A DNA stretch of 64,000 nt from [Clostridium] celerecrescens 18A (GTDB lineage Bacteria > Bacillota > Clostridia > Lachnospirales > Lachnospiraceae): the NCBI RefSeq assembly GCF_002797975.1, contig NZ_PGET01000001.1, forward strand, positions 3,479,501 to 3,543,500. The letters run 5' to 3'. Positions 18,073 to 26,565 of this stretch are shown piece after piece. A program made the position numbers and the translations under genes. Each line of letters starts with the position of its first letter. Within the stretch, counting starts at the first letter, position 1. Below the pieces are notes generated by a model. That model made no database searches, was not told where the DNA came from, and saw nothing but the letters and a program-made list of their open reading frames with translations.

Positions 18073-18114
18073 ATTGTGAAAATTGTGTGATATATATTTG
18101 TTGATTGTGTGATA
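18073..18114. repeat. Repeated ATTGTG(TGATA) motifs upstream of the ABC operon
   Basis: ATTGTGTGATA occurs at 18082-18092 and 18104-18114, 22 bases apart, and a partial ATTGTG at 18073-18078. They lie 56 to 97 bases before the TTG start of the ATPase gene, inside its likely promoter region, so they may bind a regulator. No regulator gene is adjacent. Confidence 0.45.
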
Positions 18115-18140
18115 AAAGTATGAAATATTTCGACAAACTC

Positions 18141-18178
18141 AAAAATAAAAAGGCCTGGGCAGCTATTGCTGCACAGGC
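18141..18178 (-). terminator. Terminator of the DNA glycosylase gene
   Basis: GCCTGggCAGC (18153-18163) pairs with GCTGcaCAGGC (18168-18178) with a 2-base internal mismatch, followed on the minus strand by T5-A-T5. It lies 22 bases after the glycosylase stop. Confidence 0.85.
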
Positions 18179-18199
18179 AATCAAAATAAAGGGATCTGG

Positions 18200-19081
18200 T
18201 CAAGTCCCCCGCAGCTTGCTTCGTGGGATTTGATTTATCTTATAATAAAACATGTACTGCTGAAGGATCCCGGCATATCCGTGATACCGCTCCAGGGGAA
18301 AGCCCTGAGGATAGTGAAGCTCCAAGATCTGCTTTACATGGGTATCCACAGGAAAAGCCCCCACATGGTGAAGCCCGAACAGGCAGATGCAGTCTGCCAC
18401 CTTCCTTCCGATCCCATACTGCTCCATCAGTATGCTGTGGGCGCTTTTATAATCTGCTTCCTTTAAGCGCAAAAGCCATTCCTTTCCTTCTGGACCGCTG
18501 CACATCTCTGCAATTGACAGGATGTATTTATCCCGGTAACCCAGACCCAGGCCGGTCAATCCCTTAAGGCCCGCCATAGAAAGGCTCTCCGGCTCCGGAA
18601 AGGCATCATAGCTTCTTACTGTTTCTTTCCAGCTACCGTCAGGGGACATGGTCAGACCCAGCCCCTTCTTTTTCTCTCCGAACCGTTTACACAGCTCTTT
18701 AACGCTGCCTGTGATACGGGTGATATTGTTATTCTGGGAGATTAAAAAGGTCACCAGCATTTCCCATAGATCCTGATGAAGGATCCGGACACCCCAGCCC
18801 CATTCCATGGCCTCCCTAAGATATGAATCTTCAGAGTCAACGTGCTTTTTATAGCCGCTGTAATCGGTCTGCAAGTCAAAATAGCCGGCCCATGATTCTT
18901 TAAACTCCCTCTCTCCGCAGGAAAATAAGAAGCTGTCTCCATCTTTGGCTGCTTCCACATATTCTCCCGAAGCTGCGATCGACCAGACTCCGTTTTCGCC
19001 CTCCCGGCCTTCCATGCGGAAACACTGGCCGGACCTGGCGATCTGTTTAAAATCCATATCTTTTATCTGAATCCGGTACAT
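18200..19081 (-). CDS. 8-oxoguanine DNA glycosylase/AP lyase (Ogg1 type)
   Basis: Base excision repair of oxidised guanine. 293 residues: an N-terminal OGG domain (GQCFRMEG, the gating segment found in Ogg1 proteins) and a HhH-GPD domain. In the latter, LVTFLISQNNNITRI, the hairpin LKGLTGLGLGYRDKYI, then LMEQYGIGRKVADCICLFGL with the catalytic Lys position, and the catalytic Asp in FPVDTHV. The order and length fit clostridial Ogg. No iron-sulfur cysteines are present, as expected for this class. Confidence 0.88.
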   Translation of the reverse strand: MYRIQIKDMDFKQIARSGQCFRMEGREGENGVWSIAASGEYVEAAKDGDSFLFSCGEREFKESWAGYFDLQTDYSGYKKHVDSEDSYLREAMEWGWGVRILHQDLWEMLVTFLISQNNNITRITGSVKELCKRFGEKKKGLGLTMSPDGSWKETVRSYDAFPEPESLSMAGLKGLTGLGLGYRDKYILSIAEMCSGPEGKEWLLRLKEADYKSAHSILMEQYGIGRKVADCICLFGLHHVGAFPVDTHVKQILELHYPQGFPLERYHGYAGILQQYMFYYKINQIPRSKLRGT

Positions 19082-19139
19082 AATAAGCGTTTCTCCATTT
19101 CATTGCATAGCCACAAAACACTATGGTTCCAGGGCATTC

Positions 19140-19754
19140 TTAGTTATCATTCAAATGGGCCAGAAATTCTTTCAGCCGTTTCACATCTCCGTCCTCGAAG
19201 CAGTACCCATCCATACCGCAGGCCCTCGCTCCTTCAATATTCATGGGCATATCATCGATAAAAAAGCATTCCTCCGGCTTTAAGTGGAACCGATCAAATA
19301 AATGGCTGTACATTTCCTTTTGAGGCTTCAAACACTTTACCTCAGCGGAAAATAAGATCCCGTCAAAATGTTCAATTCCCGGAATGATTTTATAACACGT
19401 CAGCAGACGAAGGGAAGCATTGGAGCAAAGATAGATGCCATATCCCCTCTCCTTAAGATGTCCTACCAGTTCCCCCATCTCTTTATCAGGCCACATATTA
19501 TATTCATGCCAGTGCTCAAGACAAAGAGCTGCCATTTCCTTGGCATGGGCAGTATCCAGACGAGCCTGCATCTTCTTTAAAGCATCTTCCTCTGAGATCA
19601 GCCCCATATCCAGAAACAGCCACTCCTGAGACTCGAATACAGCGATTCTTACTGCCTTCCGCTCTTCCTCATCCTCAATAAAATGCCTGCAGACAATATC
19701 TCCATCGTAATGTACCAGCACTCTGCCCATGTCAAATACTATATTTTTAATCAT
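19140..19754 (-). CDS. HAD-superfamily phosphatase, YihX-like
   Basis: 204-residue haloacid-dehalogenase hydrolase. Motif I is VFDMGRVLV, with the nucleophile Asp and a Gly in place of the second Asp, as in YihX-type sugar phosphatases; motif II LCSNAS; motif III Lys in KCLKPQKEMY; motif IV FIDDMPMNIEGA. The start at 19754 has AGGAGAA upstream and matches the family N-terminus; longer frames run into the MATE gene. It overlaps the 3' end of the MATE gene by 8 bases. Substrate unknown, perhaps a sugar phosphate. Confidence 0.85.
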   Translation of the reverse strand: MIKNIVFDMGRVLVHYDGDIVCRHFIEDEEERKAVRIAVFESQEWLFLDMGLISEEDALKKMQARLDTAHAKEMAALCLEHWHEYNMWPDKEMGELVGHLKERGYGIYLCSNASLRLLTCYKIIPGIEHFDGILFSAEVKCLKPQKEMYSHLFDRFHLKPEECFFIDDMPMNIEGARACGMDGYCFEDGDVKRLKEFLAHLNDN

Positions 19755-21096
19755 GATTTTTCTCCTGTAATAATTCATTTTTCTTTTTAAACCAGAAATA
19801 ATAGGGAACCTCATAAAGCAGCATACAGGCCCAACCGGCCAGGCATGCATAGGGAACTCCATTCATTCCCATAGACGGAACCAGCAGGACGACCAATGCC
19901 ACCCGGACGGAAATCTGGATCAGGGTAGAGATCAGGGTGATGGACATATTTCCCATTCCCCGGAAAAACCCCTGGATCCCATTGGTAAATGCCGGCAGCA
20001 GATAGAAAAAAGCCATAAGGTGTAAATATTCCGCCCCAATCCTTACCATGGCCCCATCCCCATTGGGCACAAATAATCTCATCACCGGTTCCTTCACCAT
20101 CAGGATGACAATGCATATGATCACCCAGTAGCCTGCTTCTATAAAAAGTCCGGTCCGAAATCCCTTCTTCACCCGTTCCCCATTACCAGCTCCCCGGTTT
20201 TGCGCCACAAAGGTCATCATACCGCTGGATATGCTTTGTTCCGGAGTAAATGCAAAGTCATCCACCCGGTTCACTGCCTGAAACGCTGCTATGGTGCTGA
20301 CGCCCAGTGGATTTATGACTCCCTGTATCAAAAGCTTGCCAATGGGCTGACAGGATTGCTGCAATGCCGTAACCGCTCCATTCTTGACCGTAAGGCTTAA
20401 AAGCTCCCGGTCCATACGGAATTCCTTTGGCTTAAGTTTAAGAAGGGGAACCTTCTTATATATGTAGAAGATACACAGAAGCGCAGAAGCCGCCTCCGCA
20501 ATGACCGTAGAAAATGCAGCCCCGAAAACTCCCATGTGAAACCCTGCCACAAATACTAGATCCAATAATGCGTTTAAAACCGAGGCCATAGCCAGAAAGT
20601 GAACCGGAGTCTTTGAATCGCCCACACTCCGGAGGGCAGAAGCCACTCCGTTATAAAAAAAGGTAAAGGGCGTTCCGACCAATATGACCCTTAAGTAAAC
20701 AGACGCATCTACTGAGATTTCCTCCGGCACACGGAGAAGCCTTATGATCCCTCCGGAAAAGAGCAGCCCAAGGCCCACAATGACCAGGGAAAAATAAAAG
20801 CCAAACAAAAGGGTGGTTGCTATCTCCTGCTTTAACCTTTCATGACTGCCTGCTCCAAAAAACTCACTCATCAGCACCGAAGCCCCGATGCAGATCCCCG
20901 TAATTCCCAGGATCACAATGTTCATGACCGGGCCTGCGGCACCAACTGCTGCCAGTGCCTCTTCACCCGCAAACCGTCCTACTACAATGGAATCCACCGC
21001 GTTATAGGTGAGCTGGAATAAATTTCCCAAAACAAGCGGGATGGAAAACCGTATCAGCCCGGAAGAAATATTTCCTCTTGTCATATCCTTCATCAT
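19747..21096 (-). CDS. MATE family multidrug/toxin efflux transporter
   Basis: 449 residues with twelve predicted membrane segments in two similar halves. Family marks: IPLVLGNLFQLTYNAVDSIVVGRFAGEEALAAVG at the N-terminus and VNRVDDFAFTPEQSISSGMMTFVAQNRGAGNGERV at the start of the second half. Drives export of cationic compounds with a Na+ or H+ gradient. An AGGATGAT site precedes the two adjacent ATG codons. Forms an operon with the HAD gene. The substrate cannot be told. Confidence 0.9.
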   Translation of the reverse strand: MMKDMTRGNISSGLIRFSIPLVLGNLFQLTYNAVDSIVVGRFAGEEALAAVGAAGPVMNIVILGITGICIGASVLMSEFFGAGSHERLKQEIATTLLFGFYFSLVIVGLGLLFSGGIIRLLRVPEEISVDASVYLRVILVGTPFTFFYNGVASALRSVGDSKTPVHFLAMASVLNALLDLVFVAGFHMGVFGAAFSTVIAEAASALLCIFYIYKKVPLLKLKPKEFRMDRELLSLTVKNGAVTALQQSCQPIGKLLIQGVINPLGVSTIAAFQAVNRVDDFAFTPEQSISSGMMTFVAQNRGAGNGERVKKGFRTGLFIEAGYWVIICIVILMVKEPVMRLFVPNGDGAMVRIGAEYLHLMAFFYLLPAFTNGIQGFFRGMGNMSITLISTLIQISVRVALVVLLVPSMGMNGVPYACLAGWACMLLYEVPYYFWFKKKNELLQEKNHD

Positions 21097-21118
21097 ATCA
21101 TCCTGCCCCTTTGGCGGA

Positions 21119-21622
21119 TCAATAGCTCCTTAGCTTGTCACTGCCATCATCCTTTGTATTTTCCAGGCGTTTTACCACTACGTAGTAGCCTGTTTTGTCA
21201 TTGACCTTTACATAAACCCGGTCGCCTACCTTATGTCCCATAACAGCCCTTCCCAAAGGAGACTCAGAGCTGATAAGGCCTTTCATGGAATTTCCACGGA
21301 CGGTTGTTACAAGCTTATAGGTCTCCTCCTCGTCATCATCCTCAAAATACAAGTCAACCGTATTATAGAGCCCGATCTCATCGTCTTTGGATTCATCGGA
21401 TATGACCTGGGCCGTCTTTATCATCTTCTCCAGATAACGGATCCTGCTTTCATTCTGGTTCTTATCCTTTTTTGCGGCATGATATTCAAAGTTTTCACTT
21501 AAATCCCCATGAGCTCTTGCTTCTTTTACCGCTTCCAATGCTTCCTTCCGAACGACCAGCTTCCGGTGGTCGATTTCTTCCTGCATTTTCTTAATATCAT
21601 TTTCCGTTAATTTGTCAAACAC
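21119..21622 (-). CDS. greA: Transcription elongation factor GreA
   Basis: Rescues backtracked RNA polymerase by stimulating transcript cleavage. 167 residues: coiled-coil with the acidic tip in RAHGDLSENFEYHAAKKDKN and a C-terminal FKBP-like domain with SPLGRAVMGHKVGDRVYVKV. A GTG start at 21622 is chosen because GAAGGA precedes it and the protein then begins VFDKLTENDIKKMQEEI, the usual GreA opening; a longer frame would overlap the previous gene by 20 bases. Confidence 0.9.
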   Translation of the reverse strand: MFDKLTENDIKKMQEEIDHRKLVVRKEALEAVKEARAHGDLSENFEYHAAKKDKNQNESRIRYLEKMIKTAQVISDESKDDEIGLYNTVDLYFEDDDEEETYKLVTTVRGNSMKGLISSESPLGRAVMGHKVGDRVYVKVNDKTGYYVVVKRLENTKDDGSDKLRSY

Positions 21623-21662
21623 GCTGTTCCTTCCCTCTTTCTGCATTCTCCTATAGGATCCG

Positions 21663-22646
21663 TCATTTCTTCTTCTGGGCAATTACTTCAATACGCCCGG
21701 AAGCAGTCCCCACATGACGGTATGATTTTATGGAAAGTCCGCATTTTTCCGCCAGAGCCTCTATGCCACTGTCCGTGAGGCAAACCTCTGCCGCTTCTCC
21801 CTTCCACATGGAAGCTCCCCTTTTTTCCAGATTTTTAATAGATTTATCCAGATCCGGACCGTCAAACCAGAGAATTCCGTCCTCTGCCAGATACTCCGCT
21901 GCCTGGGTCAGGATCAGCTTCAAATCCTGAGTACGGGAGATCCGGTCAATGAGAACAATCCGGTACGCTTCCTTACCGCCTTCTATCCGTTCATCGGCTT
22001 CCTCTAAGGACATGGCCTGAGGATCATATCCGGCCTTTCTGGCCTCTTTATATAATGGGCTTTTCTCTTCTCCGATAAACAGCATGGTTCCTTCTGCTGC
22101 AACTTCACCGATGTCGGCTAAAAGACGCTCGCATCTTGCCTTTGTACGGTGAGAGCCCTTCTTTCTGTTTACAAACCGGTTTTCTTCTCTTGCAAGATAA
22201 TAATTTCCGCAATCACTGCACTTCATAAAGACCCGGACAGGCTCCAGCACATATTCATCCGCCTCGCCGCCTTCCATATAGAACACTGCTCCATAATGGG
22301 GGACACCTTTTCCTGAGCAGACGGGACACCGCTCTACTTCTGCCGTCATTAAGTTCCGAAGCTCTTTTAACGCTGAAAAATACCAGCGGTACAGTCTGTT
22401 TTTAAATTCCTGGTCGAAAACAAACAGCCGGGTCTTTATAACTTCTGCCATCCATTTCGTTTCATGGATCACCGATTTATCTGCCATAAATCCCTTTAAA
22501 CTCTCCTCCAGAGTGAGAAGCCCTGTGACAGTATCCTCTTTCAGCCGTTCATTTTCCTTATAGGCCATAAGGTGTTCAATTCCTTCCACAACACTGCTGC
22601 ATAAATTGACCATTACCAACAGCTGATTCATTCTGCCTGTTGCCAT
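21663..22646 (-). CDS. Unrecognised protein with a zinc ribbon and a methyltransferase-like C-terminus
   Basis: 327 residues, not recognised as a named family. Residues 1-105 are helical and charged. A four-cysteine zinc ribbon follows: CPVC (about 107-110) and CSDC (about 142-145) with YYLAREENRFVNRKKGSHR after it. The last 140 residues alternate strand and helix (MLFIGEEKSPLYKEARKAGY, RIVLIDRISRTQDL, GILWFDGPDLDKSIKNLEKRGA) like a Rossmann or methyltransferase fold, but no clear SAM motif GxGxG is seen. It lies 40 bases upstream of greA on the same strand, so cotranscription with greA is likely. Confidence 0.8.
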   Translation of the reverse strand: MATGRMNQLLVMVNLCSSVVEGIEHLMAYKENERLKEDTVTGLLTLEESLKGFMADKSVIHETKWMAEVIKTRLFVFDQEFKNRLYRWYFSALKELRNLMTAEVERCPVCSGKGVPHYGAVFYMEGGEADEYVLEPVRVFMKCSDCGNYYLAREENRFVNRKKGSHRTKARCERLLADIGEVAAEGTMLFIGEEKSPLYKEARKAGYDPQAMSLEEADERIEGGKEAYRIVLIDRISRTQDLKLILTQAAEYLAEDGILWFDGPDLDKSIKNLEKRGASMWKGEAAEVCLTDSGIEALAEKCGLSIKSYRHVGTASGRIEVIAQKKK

Positions 22647-22744
22647 ACCATTTCCCTTCTTTCAGTTGCCTGTCTTGTCCATGCATACTCTTTTATATTA
22701 TCATTTTTAAGGGGTGAAAAGCAAGATGCAAACAAGAAAACCGA

Positions 22745-22791
22745 AAATCAGTACCTGGGAACCGCCATCTATGGTTCCCAGGTACTGATTT
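22745..22791. terminator. Long perfect hairpin downstream of the hydrogenase-like gene
   Basis: A 19-bp perfect stem (22745-22763 with 22773-22791) with a 9-base loop. The minus-strand side is followed by TTTTCGGTTTTC, a broken T-run. It lies 75 bases after the hydrogenase stop. A second small hairpin, CGGAT...ATCCG, lies at about 22811-22827 in the same gap. Confidence 0.7.
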
Positions 22792-22866
22792 CACTGAAAT
22801 GATAGTCAATCGGATATTCGCAATCCGCTTTGCTTGATTAAGTTATACTTATGAAAACAATTCGCC

Positions 22867-24111
22867 TTACGTAATATTTCTGCTGAATAAATCGGTTTCT
22901 TCCAGCAGGCTTTCAATGCTGTCCAGGTTCAGGCGATGCAGCAGCTCGATCACATATGGATTCTCCGCTGGATGCACATAACTCGCCTTTTCTCCATAAT
23001 CGTTAACAAGTTCTGTTCCCTGCTCCACTCCTAAAATCGACCTTGGTCCGCCCACACAGCCGCCCACACAGCCCATGCCTTCGTAAAAGTTTGCCTCTAT
23101 CTTCCCATCCATAATATCCTGGATCATCTTCCGGCACGCAGGTACTCCATCCGCCTGTTTGGTACGGATTTCTGTTTTTTTATTGGGATTAATGGCTCTT
23201 ACCGTACTCTCTACCGCTTCACTGACTCCGCCTTTTCTGGCATAGATCCTTCCGGCCCTTGAGGAATGGTCCTTTTCACTTTCTTCCATGACGGCCGGGT
23301 CGATTCCGAGGGCATCAAATATATTCTTTACCTCCTGGAATGTAAGAACAAAGTCAACTGCACCGGCCAGATCCTTTTCCCTGGCTTCTGCCTTTTTGGC
23401 AAGGCATGGTCCAATGAATACGGTCAGAGCATCGGGGTGGAGTTCTTTTACAACTCTTGCGCAGGCAACCATGGGCGATACAGAGCCAGGCACATGAGGA
23501 ACCAGCTGGTGATAGACTTTACGGATCATACCGATCCACATGGGACAGCAGCAGCTTGTCAGCTGGAAATCATTGATATCATTAATATTTTTATCAAATT
23601 CAAGGGCTTCTTTTAATGTAAGGATGTCCGCAAACAGGGCAACCTCCAGCATTCCGTCAAACCCTACAGCTTTTAATGCCGACCTAAGCTTTCCGGGAGT
23701 AACCTCCTTTGAAAACTGGCCTAAAAATGCGGGAGCTATCATTGCATATACCAGTCCCTTGGAGCTTCTTATCGCTTTTAAAGCCGGAATAATGTCCGTA
23801 CTGGCTGTCAGTTTTTCCGGTGCGCAGCCTTCAATGCAATTTTCACAGCCCAGGCATAGATCCGGATCAACAATGACCCCATCCTTTCCGATTCCTAATG
23901 CGCCGAAAGGACAGCGTTTTAAGCATTCCTCCCGTTCCTCTTTGGAGCAGGTGCAGGTTCCGGTGCGGATCACTACCGGGTGCTTCGTAGGATTCAAAAG
24001 ACAGTCCAGATGATGAGGATCATATGAGGTTTCCAAATCCATCTCCGGATCCAAATTGTCATTTAGTACGGACTTCACCAAACTTTCATACAACTGTTTA
24101 AATGTCTGCAT
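22867..24111 (-). CDS. [FeFe]-hydrogenase-like iron-sulfur protein (non-canonical H-cluster motifs)
   Basis: 414 residues. The N-terminus carries two [4Fe-4S] ferredoxin-type motifs (Cys at about 53, 55, 63, 67 and 86, 89, 92, 96). The H-cluster domain has all four ligand cysteines: motif 1 reads TSCCCPMW (about 183-190; canonical TSCCPGW), motif 2 IGPCLAKKAE (canonical MPCxxKxxE), motif 3 EGMGCVGGCVGG. The Met of motif 2 is replaced by Gly and a Ser before the motif 1 cysteines by Cys, changes seen in putative sensory or group C/D type enzymes. The ATG at 24111 is supported by GGGAGG; a longer frame has none. No maturation genes are nearby. It may be a redox sensor or a modest hydrogenase. 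Confidence 0.85.
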   Translation of the reverse strand: MQTFKQLYESLVKSVLNDNLDPEMDLETSYDPHHLDCLLNPTKHPVVIRTGTCTCSKEEREECLKRCPFGALGIGKDGVIVDPDLCLGCENCIEGCAPEKLTASTDIIPALKAIRSSKGLVYAMIAPAFLGQFSKEVTPGKLRSALKAVGFDGMLEVALFADILTLKEALEFDKNINDINDFQLTSCCCPMWIGMIRKVYHQLVPHVPGSVSPMVACARVVKELHPDALTVFIGPCLAKKAEAREKDLAGAVDFVLTFQEVKNIFDALGIDPAVMEESEKDHSSRAGRIYARKGGVSEAVESTVRAINPNKKTEIRTKQADGVPACRKMIQDIMDGKIEANFYEGMGCVGGCVGGPRSILGVEQGTELVNDYGEKASYVHPAENPYVIELLHRLNLDSIESLLEETDLFSRNIT

Positions 24112-24297
24112 AAGATACCTCCCGCAAGTATGTTTTGATTTTCTTTGTAGTACTGATATTTTTATCAATTACGGTGATTATATGATAGTTATTATTATAA
24201 TACTTTTTCTTCATCCTTACCATACCATTCATGGGGAAGATGATAATTCCAAAAAAAAATGGTTTGGTGGAAGGAATCATTATTTCATATTCATTTT

Positions 24298-24876
24298 TTA
24301 TTTTCCCAAAAATTCCTTTTTTATATGCAAATGCTCGATTTTATCCGTAAATTCTCCGTCTGCAAAATCAAGCTCTATGATATACGGCATCCAATCCAGA
24401 ATCCGCAGGAAGGAATCACAGTCATAGTCTGTATCATAATAATTTAAAATACTGCTAAGTGCTGTTCCGTGGGTTCCAATGACAATATTCCTGCCAGCAT
24501 TGTTTCGAAGAATTTCCTTTAATGCCGACACATTCCTGTCCTGTACCATGGCGATTGATTCTCCGCCCTCCTCATGAAAGTCATGATCTTCCCAGCGCTT
24601 TCGAAACATTCCATGATGATTCCCATTTCTCCCACTCTCACGTTCACGGAGACGTTCATCGGCGATAATTTCCTTTTCATAATACGCTGCTGTTTCCATT
24701 ATGGTGTCCAAACTCCGCTTATATGGGCTGCAATAAAACGAATCAATATTTTTATCCCGCAAATACTTAAGCACCTTCCTGGAGTCTTCTCTGCCCTCCA
24801 TTGTCAAGGGCCTGGTCCTGTCATCCTCCCAGGCATGGTCCGGCTGTGCATGACGTACAAAATATACTCTTGTCAT
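24298..24876 (-). CDS. Histidine phosphatase family protein
   Basis: 192 residues of the phosphoglycerate mutase-like phosphatase superfamily. The catalytic RHA motif is in YFVRHAQPDH (His8), a second Arg in FYCSPYKRSLDT, and the second histidine in VIGTHGTALS. Broad phosphomonoesterase or cofactor-dependent mutase activity is possible; the short length and RHAQ start fit phosphatases. It stands 57 bases downstream of the aspartyl-tRNA synthetase on the same strand and may be read with it. Confidence 0.88.
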   Translation of the reverse strand: MTRVYFVRHAQPDHAWEDDRTRPLTMEGREDSRKVLKYLRDKNIDSFYCSPYKRSLDTIMETAAYYEKEIIADERLRERESGRNGNHHGMFRKRWEDHDFHEEGGESIAMVQDRNVSALKEILRNNAGRNIVIGTHGTALSSILNYYDTDYDCDSFLRILDWMPYIIELDFADGEFTDKIEHLHIKKEFLGK

Positions 24877-24933
24877 TATTCTTTATCCTCCCCCACTGTC
24901 TGTTATTTATCACATGAAATCCATTTCATGATG

Positions 24934-26259
24934 CTATGGAATCAGCCGGTTAATATCTCTTGGAAACAAGGTGGAAAACCTCACATTTTCCTGTTCAAGC
25001 AGCTTGCTTGTAAAACGTTCCAGGCCCAGCCCCAGTCCACCATGTGGCGGCATCCCATATTTATGCATCATAAGATAGCTTTCGAATAATTCTGTATTCA
25101 TGCCTCTGCGTTCCATTTTCTCAATCTGTTCCTTATACCCATGGATTCTTTGACCGCCTGTTGTTATTTCCAGTCCCCGGAATAAAAGGTCAAAGCTTAA
25201 TGTTTCCTCTACATTCTCCACGCAATCCATGGCATAAAATGGTCTCTTTTGGCTTGGATAATGAGTTACAAATACAAATTCACTTCCTGTTTTCTGCTTG
25301 ATCAGCTCAAAAAGCAGTTTTTCTTCTTCCGGCTCAAAATCATCAAAATCTTTTATAGGTCTATGATACTCCATTGAAATCAATTCTTTTGCTTCTTTAA
25401 ATTTAATCGCCGGAATATCTTTGATTACAGGCAGCTTCACTTTTAACAGCTTTATTTCATCTCCATATTGTTCATTTAAATATTCCATTACATGTTTTAG
25501 CATCTTTGTTTCCATCTGCATAATGTCTTCAAAACTGCAAATGTACCCCATTTCAAAGTCTACACTTGTATATTCATTCAGATGCCTGGAGGTGTCATGT
25601 TTTTCCGCCCGGAAAACCGGAGCAATTTCATACACTCTTTCAAAAACGCCAACCATCATCTGCTTGTAAAATTGCGGGCTTTGAGCCAAATATGCCTCTC
25701 TGCCAAAATAGTCTAAACGGAAAATATTTGCTCCGCCTTCAGCGCCGGCATAAACGATTTTAGGCGTTCGTATTTCCGTAAACTTTTCCTTTTTTAAGAA
25801 CTCACGTATTCCATAAGTGATCCCTTCCTGCAGCTTAAAAATAGCACGTTCTTTTTCGTTACGAAGCGTAAGCGGCCTGAAATTAAGCAGAGTTTCCATA
25901 GAAGTTTCTACACATTTATTATTTATTACAACTGGGCTTTGCTCTTCCGGCTTTGATAATATCTCTATATCAATCATCTGAAGGTCATAGCCTGTTCTGG
26001 ATCTTTCTTCCCCTTTGACACAGGCGGCAACGATTACGCTGCTTTCTTCCTTTATTTCATCAAGTGAAAATCGGGAAATTTCCTTTGAATATATGCACTG
26101 AACCACGTTCCGTTTCGTTCTTAATAGTACAAAGGCAAAATCGCTCATTTTCCTGATTTTATAGATGCTTCCATGAATCCTTACAATTTCACCGATATGG
26201 TTTATCAGTTCTTCCGCCTCAACGGTTATCTCTTTGATCTCTCCAATGATACTCTTCAT
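24934..26259 (-). CDS. aspS: Archaeal-type aspartyl-tRNA synthetase (possibly non-discriminating)
   Basis: Charges tRNA-Asp, and in the non-discriminating form also tRNA-Asn, with aspartate. 441 residues: N-terminal OB-fold anticodon-binding domain (about 15-105), then the class II core with motif 2 in FRAEKHDTSRHLNEYTSVD (about 216-234) and motif 3 GLGLGLERF (about 408-416). The GAD insertion domain of bacterial AspRS (about 580 residues) is absent, and GLEITTGGQRIHGY matches archaeal AspRS rather than AsnRS. It is therefore likely a paralogue of the housekeeping enzyme, which is not in this window. AGGAGG precedes the ATG. A leader peptide and attenuator lie upstream. Confidence 0.9.
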   Translation of the reverse strand: MKSIIGEIKEITVEAEELINHIGEIVRIHGSIYKIRKMSDFAFVLLRTKRNVVQCIYSKEISRFSLDEIKEESSVIVAACVKGEERSRTGYDLQMIDIEILSKPEEQSPVVINNKCVETSMETLLNFRPLTLRNEKERAIFKLQEGITYGIREFLKKEKFTEIRTPKIVYAGAEGGANIFRLDYFGREAYLAQSPQFYKQMMVGVFERVYEIAPVFRAEKHDTSRHLNEYTSVDFEMGYICSFEDIMQMETKMLKHVMEYLNEQYGDEIKLLKVKLPVIKDIPAIKFKEAKELISMEYHRPIKDFDDFEPEEEKLLFELIKQKTGSEFVFVTHYPSQKRPFYAMDCVENVEETLSFDLLFRGLEITTGGQRIHGYKEQIEKMERRGMNTELFESYLMMHKYGMPPHGGLGLGLERFTSKLLEQENVRFSTLFPRDINRLIP

Positions 26260-26333
26260 TGTTTTTCCTCCTGGATTATGATTATATTAATTTATTGCTC
26301 TCTCATATATCCATGAGGACATCATCAATATGT

Positions 26334-26487
26334 CCCATACGATCACGACCTTTCCTTTGCTCGTATGGGTAAAAAAATAGAACCACACGAGCAAAATAAA
26401 TTTACCAATGTGGTCCTAACTATTCTATCCACATAGGCGCAACGCTTTTAGCGCTTGCACCTGCGGTTCGTCACAGATACAAGCGCT
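26334..26487 (-). promoter_or_regulatory. Transcription attenuator of the aspartyl-tRNA synthetase gene
   Basis: On the minus strand, in order. (a) AGCGCTTG (26480-26487) can pair with CAAGCGCT (26450-26457); this stem starts one base after the leader stop codon. (b) The second arm can instead pair with AGCGTTGCGCCT (26435-26446). (c) An intrinsic terminator: GGACCACA (26409-26416) with TGTGGTTC (26380-26387), then TATTTTTTT. (d) An antiterminator: GCTCGTGTGG (26383-26392) with CCATACGAGC (26359-26368), 10 bp with one G-U. (e) CCCATACGA (26361-26369) with TCGTATGGG (26334-26342), which competes with the antiterminator. Mutually exclusive stems after a short ORF are the mark of ribosome-controlled attenuation. 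Confidence 0.75.
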
Positions 26488-26488
26488 G

Positions 26489-26536
26489 TCAATCGTCGTC
26501 CCAATTCAACTTTTTAAGTTGTTGATGTTGATTCAT
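26489..26536 (-). CDS. 15-residue leader peptide ending Asn-Trp-Asp-Asp-Asp
   Basis: ATG...TGA coding MNQHQQLKKLNWDDD. A strong ribosome binding site GGAGG (26545-26549) stands 8 bases before the ATG and a promoter upstream, so it is very likely translated. The last three codons are GAC GAC GAT, directly before the stop and directly before the first attenuator stem. Placement of Asp codons in the leader of an aspartyl-tRNA synthetase gene suggests that ribosome stalling at uncharged tRNA-Asp sets the fold of the downstream RNA. No other function is suggested. Confidence 0.72.
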   Translation of the reverse strand: MNQHQQLKKLNWDDD

Positions 26537-26565
26537 AATAGCTGCCTCCATTTATAGTTTGATAC

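Noticed and set aside
22745..22791. Considered as a third copy of the structured repeat element
   Set aside because: It is a perfect hairpin but lacks the conserved GCAGTGC ends, the TGTGCYTGCACA apex and ATAGGGCGAATGC linker.
26260..26560. Considered as a T-box riboswitch for the aspartyl-tRNA synthetase
   Set aside because: The T-box consensus (AGGGTGGNACCGCG) and a specifier loop were not seen, while a leader ORF and alternating stems are.
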